DNA of 64,000 bases from RGIG8709 sp045575975 (GTDB lineage: Bacteria > Bacillota > Clostridia > Monoglobales > Monoglobaceae): NCBI GenBank assembly GCA_045575975.1, contig JAZNFO010000034.1, positions 117,700 to 181,699 on the forward strand, given 5' to 3'. Under the pieces are notes generated by a model, which saw only the letters and a list, made by a program, of their open reading frames with translations, made no database searches and had not been told where the DNA came from. Numbering within the stretch: position 1 is the stretch's first letter; every line of letters begins with the position of its first letter. The translations under genes and the position numbers were made by a program. Positions 27,467-36,348 of this stretch are shown in pieces.

Positions 27467-28240
27467 TTAAACTTCCTCCTCATTTTTCATTTTTTCTTCT
27501 ATAATTTGACTGCAAAGTTTCAGTAGTTTATGTTTGTTTGCTAAAAATTGTGTAGAAAAATCTATGCTTGTGTCATAGCCTGAATACAAAAATTTAAATA
27601 TAGTATCTGTTAATGGCTTTAGTAACGGTCTTGGTATCTCTGTTAATTCCTCAGGAGATAATATTTCTTTTACTATTTCATATGTTGTGACGAAATCCGA
27701 AGTAAACTCATCTTTTTCATCAACATCATTTCTTGCTAACCATTCTCTGACTGTATATGTTTTCCCAACAGGACTTGTTGCTGATTTGTTTAGCAAATAT
27801 CCTGACAAAGCGGAGCCATCCTCTTTTGCTGCTACAAACACACTTAATGGGTATGTAGAACAAATTAAAGGTTTATTTTTACAAACTTTACATTGTCCGT
27901 TTTCTAACATTGGACATTTATCCCCAGCACCAACAGTTTTAAATTTAACAAGAGGAGCTAATGATTCCGGTAAAGATATGTAAGTTTCACAATACTTGTC
28001 CATAAACTCTTGTGTAGTAAGGTTTAATGCTTTTGACATAGCATATATATCATACGGATATAGCGTATTGCCCGTATGTCCTTTGCACATCTTGCTGTTT
28101 TTACTACTATCAAATTTGAAAGTATCATCAAGACCAATAAGATTGTCCATAAGTAACTTTTCTATATTATGTGTTTCATTAGTTAGCCTCAACAAGCCAC
28201 TGCTTTTAACTTTTGAACTGTGTCTTTTTTTATTTTTCAT
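27467..28240 (-). CDS. YkgJ-like cysteine-cluster protein with a degenerate first cluster
   Basis: A 257-residue relative of the YkgJ family of metal-chelating proteins. The second cluster is kept: KCPMLENGQCKVCKNKP followed by LICSTYPLSVF. At the place of the first CxxCxxCC cluster only one cysteine remains (MCKGHTGNTLY), so this copy probably cannot bind the same metal centre as its two paralogs at 28230 and 41087. The start at 28240 is chosen because GGGAGG lies nine bases before it; it overlaps the upstream paralog by 11 bases. The role is unknown. Confidence 0.7.
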   Translation of the reverse strand: MKNKKRHSSKVKSSGLLRLTNETHNIEKLLMDNLIGLDDTFKFDSSKNSKMCKGHTGNTLYPYDIYAMSKALNLTTQEFMDKYCETYISLPESLAPLVKFKTVGAGDKCPMLENGQCKVCKNKPLICSTYPLSVFVAAKEDGSALSGYLLNKSATSPVGKTYTVREWLARNDVDEKDEFTSDFVTTYEIVKEILSPEELTEIPRPLLKPLTDTIFKFLYSGYDTSIDFSTQFLANKHKLLKLCSQIIEEKMKNEEEV

Positions 28241-29033
28241 TTGAATCATCCTCCCAGTTTTCTTTAGGTGCATGACCATAATATTTACAATATTCCTTGT
28301 GAATCATTTGGGGCACTGGATCAAATGCATTTTTTATGGTTTCAGTATTTTTTATCAATTGATCAATGAAATTTTTATTCGTATCATATTCCGCATACAT
28401 TTGATGAATTAAAGTTTGGTGAAACAGATTTAGTGTTTTCTTGCCAACATCATACGGCTGTATTTTTTTCATCATTTCACTTGCATATTCTACTAGTTCA
28501 GCCCAAAGAAGAAATATTCTATCATCTGCACTTATCCCGTTTGTTTCAAGCCACTCACGTACAGTATAAGAGCGAGCTTTACGGCAACCACTGTCGCCAT
28601 TGAATATATATCCCATCTTTTTTTCTCCATTTGTTTCATCTATCTGCACAAATCTTCCCAACGGAAACAAAGCACAAGTTGTAGGCCTTGAATTACCAAC
28701 TTTGCATACACCATTTTTCAGCAGGATACACTTGTTGAGTTTGGGCTCGTTCTTTAACTGAAGAACCGGAAGCAACGATGTTTCTCCTATGGTTATCCAA
28801 CAATACTGCTTTATAAAATCAACTGTTGACATATTCAGTTCTTTTGCACATCTGAATATGTCGTACGCTGACATAGGAACAGCATCTTTATAAGTACAAC
28901 AACCATAACAGTGACGACAACTGGTTTCGAAGGTGTCATCAAGACCGATTTGACCATTATCAAACATATCTGATAACCTTTCGTTTCTGCTGATATACTG
29001 TTTTTTATTAAAATTTATTCTTTTATTATTCAT
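28230..29033 (-). CDS. YkgJ-like cysteine-cluster protein
   Basis: A 267-residue protein of the YkgJ type. The first cluster is CRHCYGCCTYKDAVPMSAYD and the second KCILLKNGVCKVGNSRP followed by TTCALFPLGRF. These cysteines are expected to hold zinc or an iron-sulfur cluster. YTVREWLETNGI is shared with the next gene (YTVREWLARNDV), so the two arose by duplication. TAGGAGGAATTAACC precedes the ATG. Family function is poorly known. Confidence 0.8.
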   Translation of the reverse strand: MNNKRINFNKKQYISRNERLSDMFDNGQIGLDDTFETSCRHCYGCCTYKDAVPMSAYDIFRCAKELNMSTVDFIKQYCWITIGETSLLPVLQLKNEPKLNKCILLKNGVCKVGNSRPTTCALFPLGRFVQIDETNGEKKMGYIFNGDSGCRKARSYTVREWLETNGISADDRIFLLWAELVEYASEMMKKIQPYDVGKKTLNLFHQTLIHQMYAEYDTNKNFIDQLIKNTETIKNAFDPVPQMIHKEYCKYYGHAPKENWEDDSNEK

Positions 29034-29110
29034 GGTTAATTCCTCCTAAAATTTTATTTTGTAATCAGGAGGCACCGGCAGCTCGTCGATGCCTCATTTG
29101 ATACTATCTG

Positions 29111-30715
29111 TTAATCTTCATCTGTGTAAACATAGACCTCATACACATCGTCAGATTTAGTTTTAATTCTTGTAATTGGTTGAAAATCATCAATCAACCA
29201 TTCAATTTTTTCAGTGATTTCATCCTCCGTCAAATTCTCATAAACCTCATTACAGGCTGTGTAATAAGCCTCAAGGACATCATGCCACAATTGAGTTTTT
29301 GGGGTATATTCATCATAAAAACCTTCGCCTGAAATATAACTATCAACACCAACCCCAAAGGTGATGCCAAAAATTTCTTTGAACGAACAATCAATATGGT
29401 TTTCTGTAAGCCAGCCTATTGCTCCTTCTTTTGGCACCTCAATTACAGAAGTATCTCCTGAATACAACTTGGTTTCAAAGAAATACCTGTCAAGTTCCTT
29501 GTGTTGATATAAGCATTCAGTCCATGATGGTAGTTTGAATTCACCTAATAATTGTGAAGACTTGAGTAACTCATCATTTGACTCTTTTATGACACGTTCA
29601 AATGCTTTTTCAAAAGCACCAATGCCACTAAAAAGGCTTAGAATCCCAACTTGTTCATTCTCAGACAGTTGGGGTATTGCTTCGAAAAGTTCTTTTGCGA
29701 TGTGGTAAATCACATCAACAACAATAGAATTGCCAGCCTGTTTATATATCTGCGTCTTTTTGCACCCAGCATTACACGCTTTGGTATAATCCTCGTCGCT
29801 AAAACCCATAAATCTATAAGCTTCAAGTGGAGTGAGCTTATGAACTTTAGCTTTTGTTCCGGTTGGAGTTTCAAGTTTATGTAAAACTAATGTTGAAGAG
29901 TTACTTGCTCTCAACGCAGGAACATAGTCAATTCCTATACCGCCGTCATTAAATCCAGATTTCAAATGAAGTCTGTAAATGCCTTTTGTAGAACTTAATA
30001 TCTGTGGAAGTTCTTCATTTATATATGGTTTTAAGTACGGAGCAATTTTGCTGTCTATAATTATGCTTTCTTTTGAATCAATAAGTTCTTGATCGTATTC
30101 AAGCAAATCATTTATCGACAGGCCATTGCTTACAGGTGTCGGAAACTTAAAAGTACCCGTATCTATATCCTTGCGGATTGCCACCATATAAACTCTTTCT
30201 CTGTTTTGCAAGGCAAAATCTTTTGCATTTAGCACCTGATAATAAACATTGTAACCACAGTCCTCAATCTTCTTTATCAGTAATTTGAAAGTTGATTCAA
30301 ACTTTTTGCTGGTCAAATTCTTAACATTTTCAAAAATTACCACCGGTGCTTTAACGTGTCTTACCACATCCAAACCGTGAGCAAGAAGAGAAGATTGACT
30401 TTTATCAAGGGCAGCACAGCCACAGTTAGGGCAATAATCATTAACTGCACTTTCCATGGAAAGTGGATCAAAAGAATGACCGCATTTTTTGCACGACCAT
30501 TTTGAACCTTGTAATTTTCCTGAGCTGCTAAAAGATTGGCAGGGACTCCCGAGTGTTAATATTGAAACGTTTTTATCTATTGCGTCCGGATTTAGCTTTG
30601 TAATATCACCTAAATTCTTATTTTCATTTACGCCGTGAATGGCACAATATGCTTTGATTGCGGGTTTATCAATTTCAGAAAACCCTACAATATTTAATTT
30701 CAAAAGATTATTCAT
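29111..30715 (-). CDS. DNA (cytosine-5) methyltransferase, circularly permuted, with zinc-ribbon insert
   Basis: A 534-residue C5-cytosine methyltransferase with unusual motif order. It begins directly at motif II (LNIVGFSEIDK, residues 7-17). Motif IV SPCQSFS follows with catalytic Cys59, then motif VI ENV at 129-131, motif VIII QNRERV at 170-175, motif IX RFMGFSDEDY at 301-310 and motif X AGNSIVVDV at 327-335. Only after this comes motif I, LSLFSGIGAFEKAF at 359-372, normally the N-terminus. A Cys4 zinc ribbon (Cys75, 78, 95, 98) is inserted after motif IV. About 150 further C-terminal residues are unassigned. The start is firm: AGGAGGTATAAAG precedes the ATG. The recognition sequence cannot be deduced. 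Confidence 0.88.
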   Translation of the reverse strand: MNNLLKLNIVGFSEIDKPAIKAYCAIHGVNENKNLGDITKLNPDAIDKNVSILTLGSPCQSFSSSGKLQGSKWSCKKCGHSFDPLSMESAVNDYCPNCGCAALDKSQSSLLAHGLDVVRHVKAPVVIFENVKNLTSKKFESTFKLLIKKIEDCGYNVYYQVLNAKDFALQNRERVYMVAIRKDIDTGTFKFPTPVSNGLSINDLLEYDQELIDSKESIIIDSKIAPYLKPYINEELPQILSSTKGIYRLHLKSGFNDGGIGIDYVPALRASNSSTLVLHKLETPTGTKAKVHKLTPLEAYRFMGFSDEDYTKACNAGCKKTQIYKQAGNSIVVDVIYHIAKELFEAIPQLSENEQVGILSLFSGIGAFEKAFERVIKESNDELLKSSQLLGEFKLPSWTECLYQHKELDRYFFETKLYSGDTSVIEVPKEGAIGWLTENHIDCSFKEIFGITFGVGVDSYISGEGFYDEYTPKTQLWHDVLEAYYTACNEVYENLTEDEITEKIEWLIDDFQPITRIKTKSDDVYEVYVYTDED

Positions 30716-30748
30716 CTTTATACCTCCTAAAAAATTTGATTTTTAGAA

Positions 30749-30762
30749 GGTATGGCCATACC
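30749..30762. promoter_or_regulatory. 14-bp perfect palindrome upstream of the C5 methyltransferase
   Basis: GGTATGGCCATACC is a perfect palindrome located 34 bp before the methyltransferase start. It could be an autoregulatory operator. Further upstream a pair GGGAGGT/ACCTCCC (about 30839-30882) can form a stem. Both are interpretations; no regulator is assigned. Confidence 0.35.
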
Positions 30763-30900
30763 ATTTCCAAAGAGGGGCCTAATTTCTTTGGTCTAATTTA
30801 TTTAACTGCGGATGCCGCGAACATCCTTTTTGAAGTGTTGGGAGGTTGTATGTGAGTTATTTCGAGGACACCTCCCGGAAACTGAAACAACTGTGTATTG

Positions 30901-31734
30901 TTAATAGTTAGTAATTAGAACTTCCACATCAGGACTTTTGTCCTTTTTCTGGTAATTACAATTATTATAGTTAGCATTTAAGTAATGTACATTGTACTTT
31001 CCCATCCATTTTTCAAGAAGTGGATTATTGTACTTTAAATTATTACTCAATGCGAATCTTATATTTCTACTATCAAGATCATCCAAGATAGATAACAGTG
31101 CTTTCTCATGTTCTTCTATCCAACCACCGTTTTCATTGTATGCTGCTACCGAGTTGAAGTACGGTGGGTCAGCGTACACGAAATCGTCTTGTCCAAGAAC
31201 TGAGAAATCAAAGTCTCTAAAATCCTTGTTAGAGAAAGAGCAGTCCTTGTTATGTAGTGCCTCAACAAAATCAATGAATTTTTGCCTTAACTTATTGTTG
31301 AAAGAAGAACGATTAGCACCAAAAGGCATATTATACTGTCCATTCTTATTAAAGCGTATTTGATTGTTGAAAGCGTAACACACAAGGGTGTAAAATACCA
31401 TCGGATCACTTGTATCCTGATTGTAAAAATCTCTTAGAGCGTTATAGCCCTCTGCGTTCGTCTTTGAGAGGTTATATGTATCTATGAGATTGTCGATAGT
31501 TGTGAGTAACTCATTAACATCTGTCGTTTGAAGATGTTCTAAAAGAGCCACTACGTGTGATTCGTTATCATTGCAGATAACTTTTTTGAAACTTGCATTT
31601 ATGGCGACATTAGCCCCACCACAAAAAAGATCTACGAAAGTGTTTACCTCCGGAAAGAGAGGTAAAATTTCATTTAAAAGTTTGTGCTTACCACCTACAT
31701 AATTAAGTGGTGATTTAATGAAATTTTTCTTCAT
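30901..31734 (-). CDS. D12-class (Dam-like) DNA adenine-N6 methyltransferase
   Basis: A 277-residue adenine methyltransferase. NYVGGKHKLLNEI is the D12 N-terminal motif, VDLFCGGANVAIN the SAM-binding motif I, and FVYADPPYFNS the catalytic DPPY motif IV. It lies 185 bp upstream of the C5 methyltransferase on the same strand, and no restriction enzyme is adjacent. Its ATG overlaps the stop of a possible 13-residue leader (31731-31772). It is probably an orphan methyltransferase protecting the element from host restriction. Confidence 0.9.
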   Translation of the reverse strand: MKKNFIKSPLNYVGGKHKLLNEILPLFPEVNTFVDLFCGGANVAINASFKKVICNDNESHVVALLEHLQTTDVNELLTTIDNLIDTYNLSKTNAEGYNALRDFYNQDTSDPMVFYTLVCYAFNNQIRFNKNGQYNMPFGANRSSFNNKLRQKFIDFVEALHNKDCSFSNKDFRDFDFSVLGQDDFVYADPPYFNSVAAYNENGGWIEEHEKALLSILDDLDSRNIRFALSNNLKYNNPLLEKWMGKYNVHYLNANYNNCNYQKKDKSPDVEVLITNY

Positions 31735-31772
31735 TGACTTGTAGAGGAAAAGTACTTTTTAAGGCTAGCCAA
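31731..31772 (-). CDS. Possible leader peptide coupled to the adenine methylase
   Basis: A 13-codon frame starting at TTG (reads as MASLKKYFSSTSQ) with AGGAGGAAAGGG six bases before it. Its TGA overlaps the ATG of the methylase, which lacks a close ribosome-binding site of its own. Coupled translation is therefore plausible. The evidence is limited to spacing. Confidence 0.35.
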   Translation of the reverse strand: MASLKKYFSSTSQ

Positions 31773-31844
31773 CCCTTTCCTCCTATTTAATTATTTATAT
31801 ATGAACCCTGCCGTTGTACACCGGTGGAGTTGATAATTATGTTG

Positions 31845-32411
31845 TTATCCTAACATACACTCAGCAATTTCAACTATAAGAGCTTGTGCATCATCGTTGT
31901 CTAATAACAAGTGTTCTATATAAAGCTGCCCAAAATCACCAAAACAAATTTCACAAAGCACTTTATATTCGTCTTGTATAGCAATACTACATATCAAATT
32001 GCGCACTATACCTGCTAAAACCCATCGAATTTCTTCCAGTAATGTTCGGGGTTGAACATCTTTAATTTGATGTTCGAGAAAAAGTTTAAACACATCTGAC
32101 TCATTAAAGCCATGCTTGATTGGGTTATCAAGTACTTGATTGATACTCTTGGAAACCAGTTCGGTAAAAGCATCTCCCACAAAAGCATCAAAGGTCTGCC
32201 AAAAGCCTTGATGAGCAGATGGGCTCATATTGCACCTTAGAAGTTCTCTCAACAGCCATGTAGAACATGTTCCTTCGCTCCTGTTGTCATAAGCATACTT
32301 GGCAAGAAGAGCAAAATCACCGTAAACCTTCTTGTTTATCTTGCGACTAGCAAGAGGTGTGAGTGTCTTATCAACATAACTACAAATAAGTTTAATTATT
32401 GCATCCATCAT
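31845..32411 (-). CDS. Hypothetical helical protein, accessory operon
   Basis: A 188-residue soluble, mostly helical protein, not recognised. It contains MMDAIIKLICSYVDKTLTPL at the start and a Leu-rich C-terminus (LYIEHLLLDNDDAQALIVEI). Its start overlaps the stop of a 46-codon gene, so it is the second gene of the long minus-strand operon that leads to the methyltransferases. Confidence 0.6.
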   Translation of the reverse strand: MMDAIIKLICSYVDKTLTPLASRKINKKVYGDFALLAKYAYDNRSEGTCSTWLLRELLRCNMSPSAHQGFWQTFDAFVGDAFTELVSKSINQVLDNPIKHGFNESDVFKLFLEHQIKDVQPRTLLEEIRWVLAGIVRNLICSIAIQDEYKVLCEICFGDFGQLYIEHLLLDNDDAQALIVEIAECMLG

Positions 32412-32548
32412 CTTGCACCTCTCTTTCCTTTATTAGGAATAAACTCCCTGACAATTTCTGCTGATACCCCAAGTATTTTTGAGATCGTCTCAGAGTCATA
32501 CCCTAAGGAACTTAAAAATCCAACCACTTTTTCAAGATAAAGTTTCAT
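32408..32548 (-). CDS. Small helical protein, first gene of the minus-strand accessory operon
   Basis: A 46-residue frame, MKLYLEKVVGFLSSLGYDSE onward, ending in a basic tail (PNKGKRGAR). GGAGGC lies six bases before the ATG and the stop overlaps the next ATG (AGATGATGG). YDSETISKILGVSAEIVREF resembles the recognition half of a helix-turn-helix, so it may be a small DNA-binding regulator. It lies in the position expected for an operon-leading control gene opposite the XRE-like regulator. Confidence 0.6.
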   Translation of the reverse strand: MKLYLEKVVGFLSSLGYDSETISKILGVSAEIVREFIPNKGKRGAR

Positions 32549-32766
32549 AAAAAAGCCTCCCTATTCAATTATAATTTTATAGTCTCATCAGTTGCGCAAC
32601 GGAATTGAATCTACAACAATTATAGCCTTAAAATACTAAAACACTCAAAGTTCGACTCACAAAAACATCGAAAATAAATAAAAAAACTCACAAAAGATTG
32701 ATTTTTGTGAGTTTTTGTGCTAAAATTATATAAAATAATATATACATACAAGAAGAGGAGATTATT
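32549..32766. promoter_or_regulatory. Divergent control region with repeated ACTCACAAAA half-sites
   Basis: ACTCACAAAA occurs at 32655-32664 and 32686-32695, and its inverted copy TTTTGTGAGT at 32704-32713. The last two form a hairpin-like inverted repeat around GATTGAT (32683-32715). The region separates the minus-strand operon from the plus-strand XRE-like gene, so these are likely operator half-sites for that regulator. The 32683-32715 repeat could also terminate transcription, but no gene ends here. Confidence 0.5.
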
Positions 32767-33570
32767 ATGTCAGAAAGAAAATATGATTTCAATGAATATG
32801 ATCGCGAACAGTTTTCGAGAGTTCTATATGACTTAAAGTTTAAAGAGTGGAGTATTAATAATTTCATATCATATTTGCAAATATTATCAGACAAAGAGAC
32901 AAATGAAACAAAAAAAGAAGAGTACAAGAATAGGATTAAGTCTATAAACAAAAGAAAACCAAGAGAAATAAAAAGTCGTGACATAGGGTTTGCAGCTAAT
33001 AGAACTAAAAGTACTGTTGATAAGTGGATAGCATATAGTGGGGGTGTTCCCAAATTACCAGATATAGAAGTATTACCTTATTTGTCCAGAGCTTTTGGCG
33101 TAAGTACCGACTGCCTATTAGGTCTTGTGCCGTTTCCTGAAATAGACAAAGGTGATTTCCCAAACTTAAACAAATATGGTATAGATATCGATTTCTTTCA
33201 AAAAGTCTATAATTTGGAATGTGATGAGCAAAATGATTTCTTTTATGTTTTAAAAGCATTAGATCTACTTTTAGCTCAAAATTCTTCTTCATCATTTTCT
33301 TTATTAATTAATATTGGTAAGTATCTTACTTCAAACGAAAAGCGAGAAGGAGTATTTCTTGATAATATGAACTTATATGACTTGACAATGTTTATACAAA
33401 ATATGATAATGGATACACCACCTGAAAATAAAATGCAGTTTATCGAGGAGGCTCTATGTGAAGAGGGGGTTACAAAATTAAGGTACCTATCTGATATAAC
33501 AATTGATAATATCATTGCTGAATTAAAAAGATATAAAGTTGAATTAAAGGCGTTAGACCTTGATAAATAA
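32767..33570 (+). CDS. XRE-like transcriptional regulator
   Basis: A 267-residue protein. A helix-turn-helix is visible around residues 74-116: RDIGFAANRTKSTVDKWIAY then LPYLSRAFGVSTDCLLGL. This pattern is seen in XRE-type regulators of mobile elements. The C-terminal half is helical and unassigned. It is divergent from the long minus-strand operon and faces repeated ACTCACAAAA half-sites, so it is probably that operon's repressor. Confidence 0.7.
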   Translation: MSERKYDFNEYDREQFSRVLYDLKFKEWSINNFISYLQILSDKETNETKKEEYKNRIKSINKRKPREIKSRDIGFAANRTKSTVDKWIAYSGGVPKLPDIEVLPYLSRAFGVSTDCLLGLVPFPEIDKGDFPNLNKYGIDIDFFQKVYNLECDEQNDFFYVLKALDLLLAQNSSSSFSLLINIGKYLTSNEKREGVFLDNMNLYDLTMFIQNMIMDTPPENKMQFIEEALCEEGVTKLRYLSDITIDNIIAELKRYKVELKALDLDK

Positions 33571-33598
33571 AAATATGTAAACTTAGAGTAGATATAAT

Positions 33599-33639
33599 AA
33601 CAAATGAACCTTGCGCATTTTGCGCAAGGTTCATTTGTT
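33599..33639. terminator. Perfect 19-bp inverted repeat, bidirectional terminator
   Basis: Two perfect 19-base arms (33599-33617 and 33621-33639, beginning AACAAATGAACC) around TTT lie between the convergent XRE-like gene and the DpnII-like locus. The arms contain AT-rich ends in both directions. Confidence 0.75.
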
Positions 33640-33649
33640 ATAAATATAA

Positions 33650-34399
33650 TTATTTTTTGAACATAAACAGGTACTCGTGTGCGATCAGCAGGAAGTTATA
33701 TTTCACGCTGTTCGTCTTCCAATATCCTGTTGCTTTGCAGTTGTGTTGTTCCTTTATAATAAGTTCTTTTAATTTGAAGCCGGCGTCCTGAAAGATTTTC
33801 ATAACTTCAAATGACATCGGTACCATATGACCTTTTTGCCGGGTGTCGCCCATAAGTACAGCACAGAACTTGTCCTTTTTGAGTACACGGTAACTCTCTG
33901 CTGCAACCCTTTTCATTTCTTCAAGAAAATCTTTAACATTAAGCTGTGATAAATCTTCTTCAATACCATCGCTATACTTTATGATATCCGCATACGGTGG
34001 ATGGGTACAGATTAAATCAATGCTTTCATCGGGGATGAAGTCGAGATTTCTTGCATCACCCTTTTTGATATATACCTTACCTTTGGCTGGTTCGTATTCA
34101 AAGTCAGTTTTCTCCTTGCAACGTTCCAAAGCTATATCATTTACGTCAACACCGATTATATCACGGTTAAGAAGCTTTGCCTCAACGAGCGTAGTTCCGC
34201 CACCGGCAAACTGATCGAGAACCAAATCTCCTTCTTGTGAGTATCGGAGAATGATATTTCTTGGTATATAGGGTGACCAATTACCACGCCACTTTGCGTC
34301 GTGTGTTGCCCAATCACCACGTTTAGGGAAAGACCAATGGGTAGTCATTTCAAGCTCGAAATCTTCCGGCTCCCATTTCTTTATTTTCTTATCAGCCAT
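33650..34399 (-). CDS. DNA methyltransferase (amino-methyltransferase fold, THPPY motif) of the restriction locus
   Basis: A 249-residue SAM-dependent DNA methyltransferase. LDQFAGGGTTLVEAKLL is motif I and precedes ICTHPPYADIIKYS, a TPPY/SPPY-type motif IV of N4-cytosine or N6-adenine enzymes. The motif order (I before IV) differs from DpnA, the second methylase of the pneumococcal DpnII system, so this is not a simple DpnA homolog. Its start overlaps the stop of the endonuclease gene by one base. It probably provides additional, perhaps single-strand or hemimethylated, protection. Confidence 0.82.
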   Translation of the reverse strand: MADKKIKKWEPEDFELEMTTHWSFPKRGDWATHDAKWRGNWSPYIPRNIILRYSQEGDLVLDQFAGGGTTLVEAKLLNRDIIGVDVNDIALERCKEKTDFEYEPAKGKVYIKKGDARNLDFIPDESIDLICTHPPYADIIKYSDGIEEDLSQLNVKDFLEEMKRVAAESYRVLKKDKFCAVLMGDTRQKGHMVPMSFEVMKIFQDAGFKLKELIIKEQHNCKATGYWKTNSVKYNFLLIAHEYLFMFKK

Positions 34400-35265
34400 T
34401 ATTTGAATACCTCACCAATAATACCATTCTCTAAATCATTGATGCTGTATATATGCGGCATAACATCAAAGGTTTCTTCTAAATTATGACGGGCGCTTGT
34501 CCAACCTTTACCATCGGTAAACCATACGAACGTAACTCCGTCAATAGTTCCTGCTTCTAAAGCAAGGGTTTTATAACTGCGGGCAGTTTCGTTCAACTTT
34601 GAACCGCCACTTCCGTAGAAGTTGGTTTCAATAACATAGATCATGCTATCAGTCTTAACCACAAAGTCAAAGCGCTTTTCCATCTTGCCTTGGTTTGATA
34701 TTGCAGAAAGGTCAACATCCCATTTGTCTGTAATTTGGTGTATGTAGAATTCTTTGAAATAAGTTTTGTCCTTTACAAAGCCTGCTTTCTGTAAGTAGCT
34801 TTCAACCAAATCCTCCATAAGATGACCGCCACGGTTCTTACGACCATTAGAGTCAAGACCTGTTTCCACACCTGTAACATAATCAATCAGATTGTTGATG
34901 AGATGACTTTCAAGCAAATCAAACAGCCCTGTTTCTCTCATGAAGTAAACATACTTTTCACCTTCGGTCTTATACTCGTCTGTATTAAAGCGGAACAGGT
35001 GACCGCCATTTGCATCCTGACAGTATATGTCGTACTCTCTTTTGGCAAGAAGTATGGGAATTGCCTTTAATACTTCCGGGTATTTGGTATATAGATTGAT
35101 GAAATCGGTTTCGATGTCTTTTGAACCTATGAGTGAGTTCAGTAGGTTTAACTCGATTTTCAAGGCATCTACATTTTCATATACCTTTTTGAAATTTATA
35201 TAGTACTTATAATCAGCGATACTTTCTCTGAACTTTGAAAGCCATGCATTAAAATCTCTTTGCAT
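34399..35265 (-). CDS. DpnII/MboI-family type II restriction endonuclease (predicted GATC)
   Basis: A 288-residue endonuclease. The stretches NLLNSLIGSKDIETDFINLY, DYVTGVETGLDSNGRKNRGG, KRFDFVV and ETNFYGSGGSKLNETARSYK match the DpnII family closely in order and spacing. D-(x)n-ExN-type residues in FDFVV and IETNFY form the expected metal site. Cleavage of unmethylated GATC is the known activity of the family. It lies between two methyltransferases on the same strand, all within a few bases of each other. Confidence 0.9.
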   Translation of the reverse strand: MQRDFNAWLSKFRESIADYKYYINFKKVYENVDALKIELNLLNSLIGSKDIETDFINLYTKYPEVLKAIPILLAKREYDIYCQDANGGHLFRFNTDEYKTEGEKYVYFMRETGLFDLLESHLINNLIDYVTGVETGLDSNGRKNRGGHLMEDLVESYLQKAGFVKDKTYFKEFYIHQITDKWDVDLSAISNQGKMEKRFDFVVKTDSMIYVIETNFYGSGGSKLNETARSYKTLALEAGTIDGVTFVWFTDGKGWTSARHNLEETFDVMPHIYSINDLENGIIGEVFK

Positions 35266-35277
35266 TATAACCCCTCC

Positions 35278-36348
35278 TTAAAAATTTGATATTAACAGTT
35301 CTTTGATTTTACCGCGAGCGTCACTCTTGGAGTTAATCATACGGGTAGCTTCAACTCTTCTGATTGAATGAGCCGAATAAATTTCATCAAAGAAATTATC
35401 ATCTTCATCAACATTTTTAGGATCTGAGTTGCTCACTACTATCTTTGCACCCTTTGTGTGCAGTTGATTAACAAACTCTGCAAGCTCTATCTGGTCTTTA
35501 TCATTGAATTGGTTTTCTGTATATGAAGTAAAGCTCGATGTTTCTGTAAGCGGTCTGTATGGTGGGTCAAAGTAACCGAAAGTCTTATCATCGATAAAGT
35601 CTGCTACATCCTTATAATCTCCACAAACAATGGTTACATTTTGCAGCTTTTCAGAAACAGCACGAAGGTTTCTTTCATCGCATATCAACGGATTTTTATA
35701 TGAACCCATAGGAACATTGAATAATCCCTTTTTATTCACTCGGTACAATCCGTTAAAACAGGTTTTGTTCAAGAAAATCATAAGTGCTGCTTTTTCGGTA
35801 TTATCGGATTGTTTGCCGGAAGAACATAAAAAGTTAAAACGTTCTCTTTTGGCAAGGTAGTATGCTTTTCTTTTTTCGGTTTCAAGCGGTACATACTCTG
35901 ATTGATACTTAGATAACAGGTCAATTAGATTATCTATATCATCTCTGACAATCACATAAGCATTGATAAGCTCTGCATTGGTATCGCTTATATACACATC
36001 CTGCAGATCGTATTTATCAAGTATATCAAACAGAATAGCACCTCCGCCAACGAAAGGTTCCGCATACTTGGTAACGGTACCATTTTCAAACGGATAGTAC
36101 TTTTCAATTTCTTTTATAAGCTGACCTTTTCCACCAGCCCATTTCAAAAAGGGTTTAACACCTTTTCCATCTGTATCTACATATCTTGTAGTTCGCGCAT
36201 CTTCCGGTTTTTCGGCAGTATCGGGTATGATCCACATATTGCCAACCATAGTTGCATTTATAATTCTGTCTTCGGAGCAGAGTACGGCAACACGTCTTTG
36301 TGAGATGCCCCACTTATCTGCTGCTTGTCTTGCAGAAATAAATCCCAT
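35278..36348 (-). CDS. Dam/DpnM-type adenine methyltransferase with fused N-terminal helix-turn-helix
   Basis: A 356-residue D12-class adenine methyltransferase. FLKWAGGKGQL (about 68-78), EPFVGGGAILFD and FGYFDPPYRPL are the expected motifs, and GATC is the likely target by analogy with DpnM. The first 50 residues form an extra domain: FISARQAADKWGISQRRVAV then NMWIIPD. This resembles excisionase/MerR-like helix-turn-helix domains and could let the methylase regulate its own operon. The start at 36348 follows AAGGAGTGTACCAAT. It is the first gene of the restriction-modification operon. Confidence 0.9.
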   Translation of the reverse strand: MGFISARQAADKWGISQRRVAVLCSEDRIINATMVGNMWIIPDTAEKPEDARTTRYVDTDGKGVKPFLKWAGGKGQLIKEIEKYYPFENGTVTKYAEPFVGGGAILFDILDKYDLQDVYISDTNAELINAYVIVRDDIDNLIDLLSKYQSEYVPLETEKRKAYYLAKRERFNFLCSSGKQSDNTEKAALMIFLNKTCFNGLYRVNKKGLFNVPMGSYKNPLICDERNLRAVSEKLQNVTIVCGDYKDVADFIDDKTFGYFDPPYRPLTETSSFTSYTENQFNDKDQIELAEFVNQLHTKGAKIVVSNSDPKNVDEDDNFFDEIYSAHSIRRVEATRMINSKSDARGKIKELLISNF

